A stretch of 9,330 bases of DNA. Source: DATLHO01 sp035539855 (GTDB lineage: Bacteria; Bacteroidota; Ignavibacteria; OLB7). This document shows, piece by piece, positions 6,537-9,330 of this stretch. The DNA lies in NCBI GenBank assembly GCA_035539855.1, contig DATLHO010000002.1, forward strand, positions 1 to 9,330, given 5' to 3'. The notes under the pieces are model-generated. The model was given only the letters and a program-made list of their open reading frames with translations, was not told where the DNA came from and did not search any database. Positions within the stretch are counted from its first letter, which is position 1. Every line of letters begins with the position of its first letter. The translations under genes were made by a program, and so were the position numbers.

Positions 6537-9330
6537 TCAGGCGGTCGGTGGCGCCGCCGCGGCGAGCTCGAAGACGCTGCCGATGCGATCGGCGTTCGCA
6601 CGCCACGTGCGGTTGGCGATCACCCATTGTCTCGCGGCGCGGCCCAGCGCGACGCGCCGCTCGCGATCACCGATCAGCGGCTCGACGACGCGCGCGAGAT
6701 CCTCGGCGCTCTCCGGCTCGAACGACAGGCCGGTCACGCCCTCGACGATCATCTCGCGCAGCGCCGCGACGCCGGAGACGACGACGGCGCGCTCGGTGGC
6801 CATCGCCTCGTACGGCTTGAGCGGCGTGACGAGCTGCGAGACGCGATCGGCCGTGCGCGGTACGACGAAGACGTCGATCAGACTGTAGTACTCGAGCACG
6901 TCGCCGTGCGGCACGCGTCCGGTGAAGATCACGCGATCGGCGATGCCGCGCTCGCGCGCCCGCGCCTGAAGCCGCGCGCGCTCCTCGCCGTCGCCGACGA
7001 GCAGCACTCTGACCGGGTGGCCGCGCTCGTACAGCAGCGCCGCGGCGTCGATGAGGTGGATGATCCCTTCGTATCCCGTGAACGAGGAAATATACCCGAG
7101 GACGGTTTCATCCGCCAGTATCCCGAGCTCGGCGGCGAGCGCGAGGTTGGGCTCGACGGGAGGGAAGTCCTCGATGTCGACAGCGTTCGGCACGACGGTG
7201 ATCTTCTCCTCGGGCACGCCCGAGGCGACGATGAGCTCCTTCATCGTCTCGGCGATGGTGATGACGTGCGTGGCTGCGTGCATGCACTCGAGCTCGCGCT
7301 CGCCGCGCCAGCGGTATGCGTCGCTCTCGAGCGCGTCGGCGCTGTGCTTCGACAGCCACGTCTCCTGCCAGAAGCCGCGGACGGTGTAGACCAGCGGGAG
7401 CCCGAAGTGCCGGGCCGCATCGATCGCCATCAGCGGGTTGCGAAAGTCGGACGCCGCGTGCAGGACGGCTGGTCGCAGCTCGGCGATGAGATCGGCGAGC
7501 GCCCGCGCGTTGGCGGTCGTCAGCTCGTCGAGCCGCACGGGAATCGCGTCCGGGGTCAGCAGGCGATGATACGTGATCGCGTCGATGACGTCGCTCGTCG
7601 AGGCGTCGTCGACGCCCACCGTCCAGGGGAAGCCGAGCTGGGTCACGACGTGGGCATCGAGGCCGATGTCGCGTTGTGCGCGCGCCTCGGAGTGCGTGCG
7701 GATCGTGTAGCCCGTCTGCGCATGCGGCAGGCTCTTGCCGACGATGTTGAGCACGCGACCGTCGACCGGCGTGAAGAGCCGATGGTGCAGGCGCGGCGCC
7801 CGCCACGCACCCGAGAGCAGGCCGATCTCGCCCTCGGTTCTGCTGGCCCACTCGGCGGCCTCCCGCATCTCGCCGTCGGCGCTTGCACGGAAGGCCTCGA
7901 GCGCCGCGCGCAGGTGGCCGTTGCGGCGCAGGGCGTGCGCGGTGCGCCAGAGCAGCGATCCGCCCGTCGTCCCGTCGACGCCTTCGCGTACGCGCTGCCA
8001 GGCCGCGAGCGGACTTCCGATCTGCAGCGCGAGGTCGGCGCGCTCGTCGCGCGACAGGGGAGAGTCCTCGCCGTTCACAAGTCGCTCCGCCTCCTCGGTC
8101 TCGCCGAGATGCCACTTCGCCGTCGCCCGGGCGATCGCGCACGCGGCCGACCACCGGACCTCGAGCGCGCTCTCGGCGACCCGCACTGCGTTCGCGGGCG
8201 CGTCGAGCGTGAGCAGTCGGGCGGCGACGGCGGCGGCGAGCTCGGCGTCGTCGGTGCTGCTCAGATGCAGCCCTTCGAGCGCGGCGATCGCCTCGTCGCG
8301 ATCACCGCGTGATGCGTGAAGGTCGGCTAGCTCGACGCCGAGCGTGCGCCGGTCGTCCGTCACGGCGATGCCCCGCGCGAGCGCGGCGAACGCCTCGTCG
8401 ATGCGACCGGCTGCCCTGAACGTTCGCGACAGCCAGAGCGACGACCACGGTCGCACGCCCTCGGCCGCCTCGACCCCTCTGAAGATCTCCTCGGCAAGCT
8501 CGTACTCTCCGCGCTGGAATGCGCGGCGACCCATCTCCATCGGGGACAGTGGCTCCCCGAGCTCGTCATCGGTGAAGGCCATCTGCGCTTCGAGGAGCGC
8601 CTCGACGACGTCGCGCGAGCATCCCGTGCGCAGGGCCCGCAGCACGATGCGCGAGTGCGTGCCGGCGCGGGAGTCCAGGCGCGTCACGACGCAGAGCTCG
8701 TTGACGCTCGCGAGCACGTCGCCACGAAGACCCGCCTGCCACTGGAAGCCGGCGAGATTCCAAAGGGCGGGGACCCAGGACGGGCGCTGCTCGAGCGCCG
8801 TGCGAGCCGCCGCAACGGCATCGAGCGGGCTGCCTGCGGCCGCGTGGGCCTGGGCCAGCGCGAGCCAGCCCGGAGCGTCGGCGGGTTCGAAGGCGAGCGC
8901 CTCGCGGATGCACTCGATCGCCTCGGCGAAGCGCCGTTCGGCGAGCGCGGCACGGCCTTCGGCCATACGCTCTTCGTATCGCGTTCGACGCTCCGCGATG
9001 TCGCGGTAGCTGCAGACGATCACGCCGGCGTCGGTAATCGCGGCGCGCAGCGAGGGATCGCAGAGCACCTCGACCGAGGTCGGATGCTCCATGCAGCACG
9101 GGGAGGCGCCCGCCGGGGAGAGATCCGGGTGGCAGTCGATGACGGTCGTGCCGGAGCCCATCCTGCCGACGATCTCGAGAATCCGCTCGACGTCCCTCCG
9201 CGGCGACATCCCGCGTCGATCGTCCCGGTCGACGAGCCCTTCGTGCCGGATTCCCGGCGTCGAGCCGTGCAGCGGAACGTCGAGCCGTGCCGCAGCGGCG
9301 CGCATCGCCGGCCCCTGGTCGAGCGAGCGC
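6537..9330 (-). CDS. Fusion protein: YdjC/ChbG-like deacetylase tail, TPR region and GT4 glycosyltransferase (5' end cut by window edge)
   Basis: The frame is open to the right edge, with eight sense codons upstream of the first ATG at 9305. Numbering from that ATG (922 residues), 1-103 look like the end of a YdjC/ChbG-type carbohydrate deacetylase: TTVIDCHPDLS (53-63) resembles the family's cHPg strand, and LCDPSLRAAITDAG then VCSYRDI (97-103) its closing helix and strand. The catalytic, metal-binding N-terminus would be outside, so the ATG is probably not the true start. Residues 107-500 are helical repeats of TPR type (for example ALAERRFAEAIECIREAL-FEP, then GWLALAQAHAAAGS). Residues 515-915 form a GT4-like domain: QTGYTIRTHSEA, ITVVPNAVDIEDF (702-714), VLLVGDGEERARL, VIFTGRVPH (792-800) and TPLKPYEAMA (827-836). 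The first Glu of the classical EX7E motif is Leu825, a variant I recall from exosortase-associated GT4 enzymes. Coding and GT4 calls are firm; the deacetylase call is moderate. Confidence 0.85.
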   Translation of the reverse strand, partial: RSLDQGPAMRAAAARLDVPLHGSTPGIRHEGLVDRDDRRGMSPRRDVERILEIVGRMGSGTTVIDCHPDLSPAGASPCCMEHPTSVEVLCDPSLRAAITDAGVIVCSYRDIAERRTRYEERMAEGRAALAERRFAEAIECIREALAFEPADAPGWLALAQAHAAAGSPLDAVAAARTALEQRPSWVPALWNLAGFQWQAGLRGDVLASVNELCVVTRLDSRAGTHSRIVLRALRTGCSRDVVEALLEAQMAFTDDELGEPLSPMEMGRRAFQRGEYELAEEIFRGVEAAEGVRPWSSLWLSRTFRAAGRIDEAFAALARGIAVTDDRRTLGVELADLHASRGDRDEAIAALEGLHLSSTDDAELAAAVAARLLTLDAPANAVRVAESALEVRWSAACAIARATAKWHLGETEEAERLVNGEDSPLSRDERADLALQIGSPLAAWQRVREGVDGTTGGSLLWRTAHALRRNGHLRAALEAFRASADGEMREAAEWASRTEGEIGLLSGAWRAPRLHHRLFTPVDGRVLNIVGKSLPHAQTGYTIRTHSEARAQRDIGLDAHVVTQLGFPWTVGVDDASTSDVIDAITYHRLLTPDAIPVRLDELTTANARALADLIAELRPAVLHAASDFRNPLMAIDAARHFGLPLVYTVRGFWQETWLSKHSADALESDAYRWRGERELECMHAATHVITIAETMKELIVASGVPEEKITVVPNAVDIEDFPPVEPNLALAAELGILADETVLGYISSFTGYEGIIHLIDAAALLYERGHPVRVLLVGDGEERARLQARARERGIADRVIFTGRVPHGDVLEYYSLIDVFVVPRTADRVSQLVTPLKPYEAMATERAVVVSGVAALREMIVEGVTGLSFEPESAEDLARVVEPLIGDRERRVALGRAARQWVIANRTWRANADRIGSVFELAAAAPPTA

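Noticed and set aside
6512..6601. N-terminal extension of the lyase-like protein from ATG at 6601
   Set aside because: It would overlap the upstream gene by 65 bases and add a low-complexity Ser/Arg/His stretch, whereas ATG at 6511 has a well-spaced GGAG.
6390..8312. Long open frame on the plus strand (about 640 codons)
   Set aside because: It lies antisense to the TPR-glycosyltransferase and lyase genes, has an Arg/Asp/Val-rich composition with no recognisable motif, and is expected by chance opposite GC-rich coding sequence.
9303..9305. ATG at 9305 as the true start of the TPR-glycosyltransferase gene
   Set aside because: The frame continues with sense codons to the window edge, and the residues straight after the ATG look like the middle of a deacetylase domain, so the gene is treated as 5'-partial.

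Overview
The window is GC-rich throughout (about two thirds G+C by eye). It is filled almost end to end by five genes, all on the minus strand and therefore transcribed from position 9330 towards position 1. Junctions are a 25-base gap, an overlap of about 26 bases, a 13-base gap and a 4-base ATGA overlap, so this reads as the interior of one operon. I see no promoter, terminator, RNA gene, mobile element or CRISPR array. Both ends cut through genes.

In transcription order: (1) 9330-6537, a 5'-truncated fusion protein with the tail of a YdjC/ChbG-like carbohydrate deacetylase domain, a long TPR-type helical region and a complete GT4-type glycosyltransferase domain; (2) 6511-4610, a heparinase II/III (alginate lyase-like) family protein without a visible signal peptide; (3) 4635-1939, a secreted protein with a CBM9-like domain followed by a DUF5916 region, probably an outer-membrane beta-barrel; (4) 1925-720, a GT-B-like glycosyltransferase; (5) 723-1, a second glycosyltransferase, clearly a diverged paralogue of gene 4, cut off by the left edge.

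Together this looks like part of a locus for making and modifying a surface or exported polysaccharide: three predicted glycosyltransferases, one possible sugar deacetylase, one lyase/epimerase-like enzyme and one outer-membrane carbohydrate-binding candidate. The glycan is unknown. DUF5916 proteins with this architecture are common in didermic, often GC-rich groups such as Gemmatimonadota, Acidobacteriota, Bacteroidota and related environmental lineages. A GC-rich Gram-negative environmental bacterium is the reasonable guess, and the phylum cannot be fixed from the sequence alone.

The points most worth a second look are the deacetylase-TPR-glycosyltransferase fusion, the DUF5916 barrel embedded by overlap in a glycan operon, and the tandem glycosyltransferase pair.
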